DNA of 64,000 nt, taken from NCBI RefSeq assembly GCF_030503895.2, contig NZ_CP129970.2:560001-624000 (forward strand). Direction: 5' to 3'. The stretch comes from Marivirga arenosa (GTDB lineage Bacteria; Bacteroidota; Bacteroidia; Cytophagales; Cyclobacteriaceae). Positions 8,962-18,520 of this stretch are shown here, piece by piece; positions within the stretch are counted from its first letter, which is position 1; every line of letters starts with the position of its first letter. Both the position numbers and the translations under genes were made by a program. The notes under the pieces are model-generated. The model was not told the DNA's origin, did no database searches, and saw only the letters and a list, made by a program, of their open reading frames with translations.

Positions 8962-9693
8962 ATGAAAGCAATCGGTGCTTATTTTATTTTTTTAGGGAGT
9001 ATGTTCGTAAGAAGAGAAACCTTTTCTTCTTATCTAAAACTAACCATTAATGAATGTATTTCTATTGGTTGGAATTCTATCTTAATTGTTGCAATTACCT
9101 CAACCTTTATGGGTGCTGTAACTACAGTGCAGACGGCCTATAATTTAGTGAGTCCTTTAATTCAAAATTATGTTGTAGCTCAGGTTACTCGGGAAATGGT
9201 TGTTTTGGAATTAGCACCCACCATTACGGCTATTGTAATTGCCGGAAAAGTTGGGTCAAGTATAGCCAGTGGATTGGGTACTATGAGAATTACTGAGCAA
9301 ATTGATGCCTTAGAGGTTATGGGAATCAACTCAGCATCCTATTTAGTATTGCCTAAAATAGTGGCTGCTATGATTATGTACCCTTTATTAGTAATTATTG
9401 CAGGCTTTTTGTCATTATATGGCGGTTATATAGCGGGTACAATGACAGGCATTTTAACTGAAACAGAATATGTATATGGTATTAGAATCGATTTTAATTC
9501 GTATACCGTGCAATTTGCCTTAATAAAGTCTGTAGTTTTCGCGTTTTTAATTGCCTCAATTTCTGCTTTTCAAGGATTCTACACAACAGGTGGTGCACTT
9601 GAAGTTGGTCGATCAAGTACAAGTGCGGTAACCAAAAGCTGTATTGCAATATTATTAGCAGATTACATTTTAGCAGAATTATTATTGAATTAA
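8962..9693 (+). CDS. mlaE: MlaE-family lipid ABC transporter permease
   Basis: A 243-residue integral membrane protein of the MlaE/YrbE family. The central segment around residues 78-118 has the conserved 'ELAPTITAIVIAGKVG' and 'GTMRITEQIDALEVMG' motifs that define the family, with hydrophobic segments on both sides. It pairs with the ATPase that follows after 3 bases, forming the inner-membrane core of a system moving phospholipids between inner and outer membrane. The MCE-domain partner (MlaD) is not in this window. It starts at ATG with a plausible -7 element just upstream. Confidence 0.9.
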   Translation: MKAIGAYFIFLGSMFVRRETFSSYLKLTINECISIGWNSILIVAITSTFMGAVTTVQTAYNLVSPLIQNYVVAQVTREMVVLELAPTITAIVIAGKVGSSIASGLGTMRITEQIDALEVMGINSASYLVLPKIVAAMIMYPLLVIIAGFLSLYGGYIAGTMTGILTETEYVYGIRIDFNSYTVQFALIKSVVFAFLIASISAFQGFYTTGGALEVGRSSTSAVTKSCIAILLADYILAELLLN

Positions 9694-9696
9694 GCA

Positions 9697-10449
9697 ATGA
9701 TTGAAATAACAAACATATCTAAATCATTTAATGGCACTTCTGTTCTTGAAAATATATCAGGCACATTTGACAGAGGTATTACGAACCTGATAATTGGAGC
9801 CAGCGGAACTGGAAAAAGTGTATTATTAAAATGTATTGTCGGTTTAATAATACCAGAGACTGGAGAAGTACTGTATGACGGCAGATCATTTTTAAAAGCA
9901 GATAAGGAAGAAAAAGCACAAATGAGAAGAGAAATTGGAATGCTTTTTCAAGGAGGTGCTTTATTCGATTCGAAAAATATTGAGGAAAATGTAATGTTTC
10001 CTTTAGATCTACTTACTGATATGAAAAAAGATGAAAAGCTTGATCGTGTCAATAATGTATTAAGTAGAGTTGGATTGGAAAACATTAATAAAAAAATGCC
10101 ATCCGAAATTAGTGGTGGCCAGAAGAAGAGAGTTGGAATTGCAAGAGCTATTGTGAATGATATTAATTACTTATTCTGTGATGAACCAAATTCAGGCTTA
10201 GATCCAAGAACTTCCCTATTAATAGATGAACTAATACAAGAAATTACGCATGAATTAAATGTAACCACTATAGTGGTTACACATGATATGAATTCCGTCA
10301 TGGGAATTGGTGAGCATATTATTTATTTAGAAAAAGGTAAAAAGCTATGGGAAGGTAATTCAGATACAGTTTTAACTTCTAATCAAGAAGACTTAGAAGA
10401 ATTTATTTTCGCTAGTAAGTTTATGAAAAAGCTTAGAAAAACGCTTTAA
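9697..10449 (+). CDS. mlaF: MlaF-family lipid ABC transporter ATP-binding protein
   Basis: A 250-residue single ABC ATPase with Walker A GASGTGKS (34-41), signature ISGGQKKRV (137-145) and Walker B LFCDEPNSGLDP (158-169). The degenerate 'DEPNSGLDP' and the MlaE partner 3 bases upstream place it in the MlaF/Ttg2A group. Its last 4 bases overlap the convergent barrel-protein gene, so the two transcripts would interfere or share a terminator; no hairpin is apparent there. Confidence 0.9.
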   Translation: MIEITNISKSFNGTSVLENISGTFDRGITNLIIGASGTGKSVLLKCIVGLIIPETGEVLYDGRSFLKADKEEKAQMRREIGMLFQGGALFDSKNIEENVMFPLDLLTDMKKDEKLDRVNNVLSRVGLENINKKMPSEISGGQKKRVGIARAIVNDINYLFCDEPNSGLDPRTSLLIDELIQEITHELNVTTIVVTHDMNSVMGIGEHIIYLEKGKKLWEGNSDTVLTSNQEDLEEFIFASKFMKKLRKTL

Positions 10450-13400
10450 AAAAGAGCTGTTAATTGCACACTCCCATTATGGATAACCGGGTAATCTTTG
10501 CTTTTTCTTCCAATATATTGAAGGATTAAGTTTAGATCACCTATCAATTTTCTTTTCATAGAAATATTCCATACATAATTATCTCCTGCTTGTAATCCTT
10601 CAAACATTTCAAAAGCTAAAGGGCTCTGATTATCTTTTAATTTTGAATCTACACTTACATAACTAACTTTTGATTCAAAAATGTCATTTTGTGATTGTAT
10701 AAACTTATTACTTAATTCTATTGAATTAACATTTACACTACCACCAAAAGCCTCGTGTTCACTCCATTTATTATTATTTTTATAGGCTAACACTAATCTT
10801 AATTTTTTACCGTTTTGCCACATAATCTTAGGGATAATAGATTGACTTGTGAAAGCGTAATCTCGTTCGTCTACTCTATCAGAAAATGAAGTACTAATTG
10901 AATTAAGATAGCTAAGGTTAACATTCCAATCTTGAAAAGTATTTAAGCTAGTACTAAACAAATAGTTTTTTCTTGACATCCCTTCAAAACCATCTAATAA
11001 TAATTGCTTTCTATTAGATGAAGACCAAGTAGATTCAAAATTCAAATTGCCACCTCTATTATAATAAAAGGAACTTTTCCAAATATTTCTAGAGGATAAA
11101 ACATTTTCATTTTCTGTATTACTCAATGGAGAAATTCTATCCAGCCAATTTTCAAAAGTATTTTTCGAATCAAAATTAGCGTTAAAGTTACCCGATAGTT
11201 TTCCAAAATAGTAAAGCAGACCATCTGAATCCCGCCAACTTTCAGGCATTTTCCATTGCAATTGATATAGCAAGCGATTAATGTAAGCCGTTTTATAGTC
11301 ACTTCCCATAGTTAGAACTTTTACATAATTCCTATTTCCATATTCGGTTTCATCTTCAAAGAACTCATTTAGCTCTTTTTCACCATTATTATTTAAATCA
11401 GACCACGAATGTGTTCCCAAATTTCTTGCAACTTCCATAAAGAAATAGTTTCTTTCTAATACTCTGCCAGTCCCTGTTTGAAAATTTATATTTTGATTGA
11501 TATGTCCATCCAATAAAGAAGAGAGCCAGTTTATTCCTCCTTGTAAGTAGTGTTGTTGGCTATTGGAATCATTTTTCTGTACAATATTTCTGTTAATAGC
11601 ATTCAATGAAAGCCTATTCCCCTCATTGAATTGAAAGGAGGTTTCGAGTTTAGTATTCTGAGCATCTTCATTTCTAACCATTTTCTCTTCAAAAGGGATA
11701 TCATCTTGTCTTAATTCATGAGATAGTAAAAACGACCAAGCTGATGAATCTATTTTTTTTAGATAGAATTGGTGACTATTAAAATATTGAAAACTCTGCT
11801 CTATGATTTCATTTTGCCAAATCTGATGTTGCTGAGTATTAAAAGTATAGCCTGGAATTAATTCATATTGTGTAAAATTAATATCAAAAAGAGCCTTTCT
11901 CCAGCTAATGTTTTTTGCTTCAACATGATTATCCATTACAAAAGCATTAGCAGTAATCTGAAGATCACCTTTCCTATGATATCTAATTTTTTGTTGAACA
12001 CCTTGACCTGCATTTTCTTTATCTCTAAATGTAATGCTATAATTAGCAAGCTGCCTTTCAGTAGAAATTTCAGTACCTAAATTGATCAAGTGCTCCTCTC
12101 CTGCCAAATACACCGCAGATTCCTGCAGCCCCCAATTTCGATTAAAATAAATTTCTCGAAATGGTTGAATTGGAGAAAAAGTAGAATCTAAATATTCATA
12201 ACTTATATGATTATTAATGTATACCTCTTTTAAAAAGTTTAACTCTTTATTGTCTGAAGTGTAGCTTAACTTTAGAGCGTTTCCTTTCTGTTGGCTAGCC
12301 TCGGGATTAAATTGATTTGATACGAATTCCGATCCCGCATATTCAAGTCCCACTGTTGAACCATTATTTAGATTATAAGTTAAACCAACATCTATTATTC
12401 TTTGATTTTGAGGAAGAGCTACTCGTTTTACGGGCTCATAATTACCCTGAGGGATATCATCTATTGGTGCTACCCATTCATAAACTACTCCATTAATTGA
12501 AGAATTCGATATTATATAGTTACCATTATTTTGACCTACCTGTGTAAATATTAAATTGTAATGAGCAGATCTAGGGTCTTTTGAATATCTATAAATCGAA
12601 TACTTTTTACCACTTAAAGTTGTATCAATCTTAGCATAATTTATTTGTCCTTCTTGAAAGCCAATGCTATCAATAGCTTGAATTTCACCATAAGAATTGA
12701 TACCACTTATATTGGAGAGCTGTTGAAAATCATACTCACTAAAAGTATTAATTTGATTGCCTGGTTTATCCTTTTGTTGAAAGTAACCTACATTTATATC
12801 TAAGTTGCCTATTTTTTGATTGTGCTGGAAATTTGTTACCGTTCTGTCATATTGCCGATCAGAATATTCAAACTCAATTTGAATCACACTATATTTTGAT
12901 AGATACAAATGAGAATTAAATGTGATTTCTGCTGCATTATAATCTATAATATAATCGTTTTCTAATCCTCTTTCTAATTTTTCACCATCTAAATAAACGG
13001 TTTCAGAACCCGCCAAAATAAAAATGAAAGGTTCATTTTGAGGGCCTTCAATTCTATAAGGACCTAAAACACCTTCTATGGGTTCAATATTTTGCACACC
13101 CGCCTTACTTCTTGCAAAAGAGACTACCAATTCGGTATTTGAATTAGTTGAATCAATAGATAATTTGGAAGTTGAAAGCCCAATTCCTTGTACTTGTCTA
13201 TTATACTTTAAAAAATTAAAAGTTTTAGTAGGTCTTAAATTTAAATCTCCTGCTTCCACAGCCCAATCATTATGAATTAATTGAATGTTAACACGATCAA
13301 AATCTTGTAATCTTTGCGTATTTCCTTCAGGCTCAAAGGGTAATTGCTGGTCTGTTAATCTCGCTTTTACATCAAGTTCATCTGAAATAGCTCCAGAAAT

Positions 13401-13874
13401 TGTTAAGTCCATAACAGAGTGCATCATAGTTGATTGTTGTCTTCCAGCTGAAACAGATCTCATAAAAGCACCTGAAATATTGAGAGCTCCTAGTCCCAAA
13501 AGCTCTTGATTTGATTTATTTCCTATTGATATAGGAACTTTATAATCCGTGAAAATGGCACTACTATCAAATAATTTTTCTGGAACTGCTGTTTCAACAA
13601 TAGATTTCTTAACTGATACATAGTTATAACATACTTCCAGCTCACCAGTATAATTTCCTCTTTGTATTTTTAAATAATCATGATGAAGTTCGTAGGGGAA
13701 ATCCTCATTTTTTGAATTTTTTACCTTAATCGTTGCAGGAACAATTATAATCGAATCAGGAATACTAAATGAGGAGTATTGAGTTTTAAAACAATGATTT
13801 TGAGCATTCGAAAGCATTGGAGAAAAAAAGCCCCCTATCAAGAAAAGTAATATTTTAGCAAATCTCCAATTCAA
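10446..13874 (-). CDS. Large outer-membrane beta-barrel protein of unknown function
   Basis: A 1142-residue secreted protein with a signal peptide of about 24 residues. The N-terminal ~330 residues are a mixed-beta periplasmic region with a 'VYLDGEKLERG..DYIIDY' segment, a pattern seen in SprA-like and intimin-like proteins. The remaining ~800 residues are alternating amphipathic strands rich in N, Y, W and S, typical of a very large barrel. An Asp/Asn-rich loop with D826 (DLNNNGEKELNE) resembles a calcium-binding loop. It starts at TTG, 2 bases after the kinase gene, so the two are almost certainly co-transcribed. I do not recognise a named family; distant kinship to SprA is only a possibility. 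Confidence 0.65.
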   Translation of the reverse strand: MNWRFAKILLFLIGGFFSPMLSNAQNHCFKTQYSSFSIPDSIIIVPATIKVKNSKNEDFPYELHHDYLKIQRGNYTGELEVCYNYVSVKKSIVETAVPEKLFDSSAIFTDYKVPISIGNKSNQELLGLGALNISGAFMRSVSAGRQQSTMMHSVMDLTISGAISDELDVKARLTDQQLPFEPEGNTQRLQDFDRVNIQLIHNDWAVEAGDLNLRPTKTFNFLKYNRQVQGIGLSTSKLSIDSTNSNTELVVSFARSKAGVQNIEPIEGVLGPYRIEGPQNEPFIFILAGSETVYLDGEKLERGLENDYIIDYNAAEITFNSHLYLSKYSVIQIEFEYSDRQYDRTVTNFQHNQKIGNLDINVGYFQQKDKPGNQINTFSEYDFQQLSNISGINSYGEIQAIDSIGFQEGQINYAKIDTTLSGKKYSIYRYSKDPRSAHYNLIFTQVGQNNGNYIISNSSINGVVYEWVAPIDDIPQGNYEPVKRVALPQNQRIIDVGLTYNLNNGSTVGLEYAGSEFVSNQFNPEASQQKGNALKLSYTSDNKELNFLKEVYINNHISYEYLDSTFSPIQPFREIYFNRNWGLQESAVYLAGEEHLINLGTEISTERQLANYSITFRDKENAGQGVQQKIRYHRKGDLQITANAFVMDNHVEAKNISWRKALFDINFTQYELIPGYTFNTQQHQIWQNEIIEQSFQYFNSHQFYLKKIDSSAWSFLLSHELRQDDIPFEEKMVRNEDAQNTKLETSFQFNEGNRLSLNAINRNIVQKNDSNSQQHYLQGGINWLSSLLDGHINQNINFQTGTGRVLERNYFFMEVARNLGTHSWSDLNNNGEKELNEFFEDETEYGNRNYVKVLTMGSDYKTAYINRLLYQLQWKMPESWRDSDGLLYYFGKLSGNFNANFDSKNTFENWLDRISPLSNTENENVLSSRNIWKSSFYYNRGGNLNFESTWSSSNRKQLLLDGFEGMSRKNYLFSTSLNTFQDWNVNLSYLNSISTSFSDRVDERDYAFTSQSIIPKIMWQNGKKLRLVLAYKNNNKWSEHEAFGGSVNVNSIELSNKFIQSQNDIFESKVSYVSVDSKLKDNQSPLAFEMFEGLQAGDNYVWNISMKRKLIGDLNLILQYIGRKSKDYPVIHNGSVQLTALF

Positions 13875-13876
13875 AA

Positions 13877-16800
13877 TTAACCCATTCTTTTTAATTCAAT
13901 AAAAAAGGTAGTCCCTTTATTTAATTCAGATTCGAACCAAATATCACCCCCCGCATGTTCAATACCTCTTTTAGCAACTGCTAAACCTATACCTGAACCA
14001 CTAGATTTTGTAGTAAAGTTCGGTAAAAAAACTTTATTGTAATTTTCTTCAGGAATACCAGTTCCGTTATCTGATATTGATATTTTTATCCTTTCGCCCT
14101 CCACCTCAATTTTAATATTAACACTTACTGGGTTTGTACCATCACCACTTTGTGATGCATTAAGAATCATATTATTAAAAGTACGCTCCATAATTTTAGG
14201 ATCAGCAAATGCATGTATTTTATCAGAAGGCAACTCCAGATTAATATGAACATGATCGGCTTTAAATAACCCTACTACATTCCTCAAAATATCACTCACA
14301 CATACTTTTTCATTTTCAGGAATTGGCATTTTAGCAAAAGAAGAAAAAGAGGTTGCAATATCACTCAAATTCTCAATCTGGGATAATATACTTTCTATCT
14401 TAGCCGTAGCCTCAGGCATTGGGTTATCCGACCTTTGTATTTTCATTTGTAAATGCTGCAATGATAGCTTCATTGGCGTAAGTGGATTTTTTATTTCATG
14501 AGCCACTTGTTGTGCCATTTCTCGCCAAGCGGATTCTTTTTCTGTCTTACTTAAAGCTTGCCTACTTTTCTCAAGCTTTAAAAGCATCTGATTATATTCA
14601 TTAATAAGCAATCCAATTTCATCATCCACTTGCCAGCTTATGGGTTGGTTCTTGGCCGATAGATTTACTTGGGAAAGTTTTTGCTTAAGTAAATTTAAAG
14701 GAGAAGTTAAAATTTTAGTTGCTGTATATGCTAAGAAAATGAAAACTATAAAAGAGCTAACAAAAATATTAAAAACATTATTCAATAAATCAGTCAGCAA
14801 TACATCATATTCTTTATTCGATTTAAAAAATGGACTCCCCAAAATAGCTAATAAATTACCTGAATTAAAAGATCTAATGCCTACATAGGCTGACTGATAA
14901 TTTAAATCACCAATTTGCTCTTCTAAGGTGATAAGCTTTTGTCCATTTTGGAAAATTGAGGCATATGCCTTAGGATTAATTTTATAGGACAAGAGATTTT
15001 TCTCAAATACCTGTGGCTGACTCGTTAAAAAAAGTTGACCATTGAGATCATAAAGGTTTATATCCGCATTAATGATCTTTGTAATAGTAGATATTTCATT
15101 ACTTAAAGTAGCCTTATCCACCAAATCATTTTCGTATCGCATAAGCATTGGCACTAATTGACTAGCAACACGGTTGGTATTCTCTTCATATTTGGAAACG
15201 ATATCTTCCAAAAATGTAGCATTTACAAATCCAATAGTTGAAATACTTACTGATAGTAATGGAATCAGAAAAGCCAATGAAAAATAAAGCTGGATTTTTG
15301 CGCTTAACCCGAGAGTTTTCGTTTTTAAATACCCTTTGATAAATTGATAAGCTGATATGGTAAACACCAATACAAAGCATAGAATGAAGAAAAATGAGAT
15401 ATTAGAGAAGAAGCGATACCAGTAATTATTCCTTTTACCAAAAACTATTTTCTCATCCTGGTCTGAAACCACATTAAAATTATAATGATTTTCCTGTTGA
15501 ATCTTCTTTAGCTGTGCATCCTCTGTTATTACGCTATTAACCGTATTCGGAAAATTTAAATCCCCTACACTATAAGATAAGGTGTCGTTTTTGTAGAGAG
15601 CATAATCATAAGGAATATCAAGTAAGGCAGGAAGATTTCGGTTTTTAACTAGAAGCTCAGGAAATACATTCTCTGGTCTTATTTTCTTTGGCTGCAACTC
15701 TAATACAATTTTTGCAAAAGCATAATCATTATGTTTAATCTCATGCAAATAAATATATTTTCTTTGTAATTGATTACCCTCAGAATTTCCTACTAAATAT
15801 AAATTTATATCCCCTCTCTTATTTCTCTGATTCATCTGATGGATAGGATAAGATGAATTCATGGGTAAAGTATTATTAGGATAAATCACATTGCCTTTGG
15901 CATCAAAAATTTTTATTGATGTTTCATACTTATCGAAATAATCATTTAGATAATACTTTTCAATTTTATCAACTATAGTTTTATAGGGTGTTAAAGGCAG
16001 TAAAAACTGACGTTTGATATACTCATCCTTTTTAAGACTTTCATCAAGCTGGACCAACATATATTCAGCTAAAACATCATTTCCATTTATAATTTTATCC
16101 GCTAGAATATTTCTTTGTTTTGCCTCATTTCTGATTTCTAGAGTTTGAACTGAAATAGCATTTATTATAGATACAGCAATAATCAATAGAAATAAATAAA
16201 TGAAACTCAAAAAATTAATGTCTTTTAGTGCTAATCCCAGATTAGTGATATATACTATAGAGTTTAGTACGAAAACTACTAATCCTATCCAGATAATAGA
16301 AATACCGAAAAAAAAGCTAAATAATGAGAAAATAGCTAAGGATAAGAGTTGAGCAGATATAAAGCTTCCAAAGCTGATGTCTAGTTTAGAATTATAATGG
16401 TGAGCAACCTTAAAGGCCTCAAATAATAAATAACCAAATAACAATACAATTAGGAAGGATAGAATCTGAAATATATTAAATTCAATTGATTGAGTACTGT
16501 CTAACCCCCAATTGGAGTGAAGATATATTAGATTTATAAAATAGAAAACACCTATTGTGGCCAAATAGGATAAAATATTTACAGCAAATCGAATCTTTAA
16601 ACTTCTGATAACAGATCGCTGTAAATAATCTTTTATTTGCAATAAAGAGAAATATCCAATTAAAAATAAAAAAATGCAGTTGATTATTAAATATCCTAGT
16701 GAGGGATTAAAATCAGATGATGCAAAATATTTTGGATCAAATAGTTCTAATTCTTTTGAGTGAAATGGGAAATCTAATAATTCCAACAAAACCCATAATA

Positions 16801-17521
16801 AGACGATGCCAAAAGTAAATAATGAAATTTGAATAGCTAAGCTCTTCTGTTTTTTAACAAAAAACCATAATTGCCAAATCAATAATATAACTATAATGAA
16901 TTCAATCAGTATTATAATAGCATGTAAAACACCATTATAGCTTTCAAAGTCTTCACTTAATTTAATATAAAACAATGGATTACCCGATAAATCAGTTAAT
17001 GGGTAACTATTGTCAACTTCAGTTTGATAAAGCGAAATATCATCTTCAGGAAGAATATCAGTATTAAATCGAGATTGGATATATTCATTATTTACATCAT
17101 AATGTTCATAAAGTGGAATCACAGATACCAAGTCAATACTACCAGATTTTGACTTTATTGAATATTCTAAATATTGACCCGACTGATTACTGATAAAATA
17201 CCACCCATCATTTCTATATTTTTTGGATTCAGGAGCATAATGTTCGTCTGACCAATAAACCAATGAGGTATTATTAAATATGAAAAAGGAATAGGAATTT
17301 TCTATTTTATTAAGTGACTCAAAGTCTAAGGCTTTATTCTTAGAAAAGTAGGTAATCCAATCTTTCTTTTCATTCTCTACTTTCTGAAGCTCTTTATTGA
17401 GTTTAACCTGAGTTTTAGATATGAATTGATTACGATCAAGCTCTAAAGTATGATAATAATGCCGTAGACCAAAAACAATTACAATTAAAAAACTAAGAAG
17501 GAAAAGTATATATTTCTTCAC
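13877..17521 (-). CDS. Very large NtrY-like membrane sensor histidine kinase
   Basis: A 1214-residue kinase starting at GTG (upstream sequence offers no better start). It has an N-terminal membrane anchor, an extracytoplasmic segment, a cluster of several membrane helices around 195-465, a second large extracytoplasmic domain, another membrane segment near 730-780, and a further periplasmic loop to about 925. A HAMP-like region follows. The kinase core has His1008 in HEIKNPLTP, N-box near 1117-1121 (NMILNASQ), DNGTGIP (1151-1157) and GSGIGLAVAKR. The HEIKNPLTPMK motif and HAMP arrangement match NtrY. No response regulator is adjacent. The downstream barrel gene is 2 bases away, suggesting linked function at the envelope. 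Confidence 0.82.
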   Translation of the reverse strand: MKKYILFLLSFLIVIVFGLRHYYHTLELDRNQFISKTQVKLNKELQKVENEKKDWITYFSKNKALDFESLNKIENSYSFFIFNNTSLVYWSDEHYAPESKKYRNDGWYFISNQSGQYLEYSIKSKSGSIDLVSVIPLYEHYDVNNEYIQSRFNTDILPEDDISLYQTEVDNSYPLTDLSGNPLFYIKLSEDFESYNGVLHAIIILIEFIIVILLIWQLWFFVKKQKSLAIQISLFTFGIVLLWVLLELLDFPFHSKELELFDPKYFASSDFNPSLGYLIINCIFLFLIGYFSLLQIKDYLQRSVIRSLKIRFAVNILSYLATIGVFYFINLIYLHSNWGLDSTQSIEFNIFQILSFLIVLLFGYLLFEAFKVAHHYNSKLDISFGSFISAQLLSLAIFSLFSFFFGISIIWIGLVVFVLNSIVYITNLGLALKDINFLSFIYLFLLIIAVSIINAISVQTLEIRNEAKQRNILADKIINGNDVLAEYMLVQLDESLKKDEYIKRQFLLPLTPYKTIVDKIEKYYLNDYFDKYETSIKIFDAKGNVIYPNNTLPMNSSYPIHQMNQRNKRGDINLYLVGNSEGNQLQRKYIYLHEIKHNDYAFAKIVLELQPKKIRPENVFPELLVKNRNLPALLDIPYDYALYKNDTLSYSVGDLNFPNTVNSVITEDAQLKKIQQENHYNFNVVSDQDEKIVFGKRNNYWYRFFSNISFFFILCFVLVFTISAYQFIKGYLKTKTLGLSAKIQLYFSLAFLIPLLSVSISTIGFVNATFLEDIVSKYEENTNRVASQLVPMLMRYENDLVDKATLSNEISTITKIINADINLYDLNGQLFLTSQPQVFEKNLLSYKINPKAYASIFQNGQKLITLEEQIGDLNYQSAYVGIRSFNSGNLLAILGSPFFKSNKEYDVLLTDLLNNVFNIFVSSFIVFIFLAYTATKILTSPLNLLKQKLSQVNLSAKNQPISWQVDDEIGLLINEYNQMLLKLEKSRQALSKTEKESAWREMAQQVAHEIKNPLTPMKLSLQHLQMKIQRSDNPMPEATAKIESILSQIENLSDIATSFSSFAKMPIPENEKVCVSDILRNVVGLFKADHVHINLELPSDKIHAFADPKIMERTFNNMILNASQSGDGTNPVSVNIKIEVEGERIKISISDNGTGIPEENYNKVFLPNFTTKSSGSGIGLAVAKRGIEHAGGDIWFESELNKGTTFFIELKRMG

Positions 17522-17618
17522 TTAATTGATGATTTTAAGCATCAATATAGCAATAATCATACTGGAGTTTAAATGAAAGTATTGAAATAAAGATGAATGA
17601 TGATAAACAGGTATAAAA

Positions 17619-17888
17619 TTATGGCTTAGCTCTATTTAGTAATTCTTTAATATCAATTTTCTTTTTTTGATTTTTAGAATTTCTGTACCAGAAAAAACCA
17701 ATTACCATAACTACTAAATAAGGTGCTGCAAATAAATAAAGAATACCAAAGTTAAGAGAGCTAGCAATACCTATTTCTCCATTATTAACATTATTTTCTA
17801 CAGTTGCACGGCACATAGCGCATTGTGCTAGTATATCAGCCGAGTTTATGAAAAGAAATACGATAAGTAGTAGAATGACCCTCTTCAT
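17619..17888 (-). CDS. Small membrane protein with CAMC motif, oxidase-cluster associated
   Basis: An 89-residue protein with a signal-peptide-like N-terminus (about 1-21), a CAMC dithiol motif directly after it (22-25), a membrane helix at about 46-68, and a basic cytoplasmic tail. It is last in the leftward subcluster after the SCO-like and DUF420 genes. A CxxC on the periplasmic side beside an oxidase suggests a copper or thiol role in oxidase assembly, but that is inference. It is not a heme site, because no His follows the second Cys. Confidence 0.65.
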   Translation of the reverse strand: MKRVILLLIVFLFINSADILAQCAMCRATVENNVNNGEIGIASSLNFGILYLFAAPYLVVMVIGFFWYRNSKNQKKKIDIKELLNRAKP

Positions 17889-17932
17889 CTAAATTTTTAT
17901 TTTAAAACTTAAAAATAATAAAATGAGTTCAA

Positions 17933-18520
17933 TTAATTTAAATAATATGGGCTTATCATAAAATAAACGATGACACCAGTTATTGAAACAAATAACCAGA
18001 TTGGAAATGTCCATTTCACCACTTTCTTATGCTTTTCAATCTTATTAGTTAAAGCATAGTAGAAAGCAAATAACACGAATGGAACCACTACTGCTGCCAA
18101 AATGATATGGGGTAATAAAAAACCCATATATATTCCACGCAACCACATTACACCACCAGTTTTCTCAGCTTCATCCAAAACACCATTACCATTGACATCA
18201 CCATAAACTGTAGAATCTGCTGTAGAATGATAAATCACATAACTCACTAAGAATAAAGAACCTAAAGTAAATGCAATGGACATCATGCTTTTATGTGCAA
18301 CAATATTCTTCCGCTTGATAAAATAAAGGCCTAAAAGTAATACTATAGCGGTTATTGAATTAAAGGTAGCATTTAAGTGAGGTAAAATATATACCCAATC
18401 TCCAGCCCCCTCAATTTTTTCAGGAGCAAATAATAATACGGCTACTACTACAGGTATTGCAATAGATAATACCCATATTAATTTTACAAATGATTTTCTA
18501 TTTTTATCTATTTGGCTCAT
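17933..18520 (-). CDS. DUF420 membrane protein, CtaM-like oxidase assembly factor
   Basis: A 195-residue protein with about five membrane helices and the conserved 'LPHLNATFN' and 'HSTA..' segments of DUF420. Family members occur in oxidase clusters, and Bacillus CtaM (YozB) is needed for caa3/aa3 oxidase maturation. Its ATG overlaps the stop of the SCO-like gene by one base (TAATG), implying translational coupling. Between two helices lies an exact 12-position EF-hand-type loop, D108 to E119 (DVNGNGVLDEAE), which is unusual for this family. Confidence 0.8.
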   Translation of the reverse strand: MSQIDKNRKSFVKLIWVLSIAIPVVVAVLLFAPEKIEGAGDWVYILPHLNATFNSITAIVLLLGLYFIKRKNIVAHKSMMSIAFTLGSLFLVSYVIYHSTADSTVYGDVNGNGVLDEAEKTGGVMWLRGIYMGFLLPHIILAAVVVPFVLFAFYYALTNKIEKHKKVVKWTFPIWLFVSITGVIVYFMISPYYLN

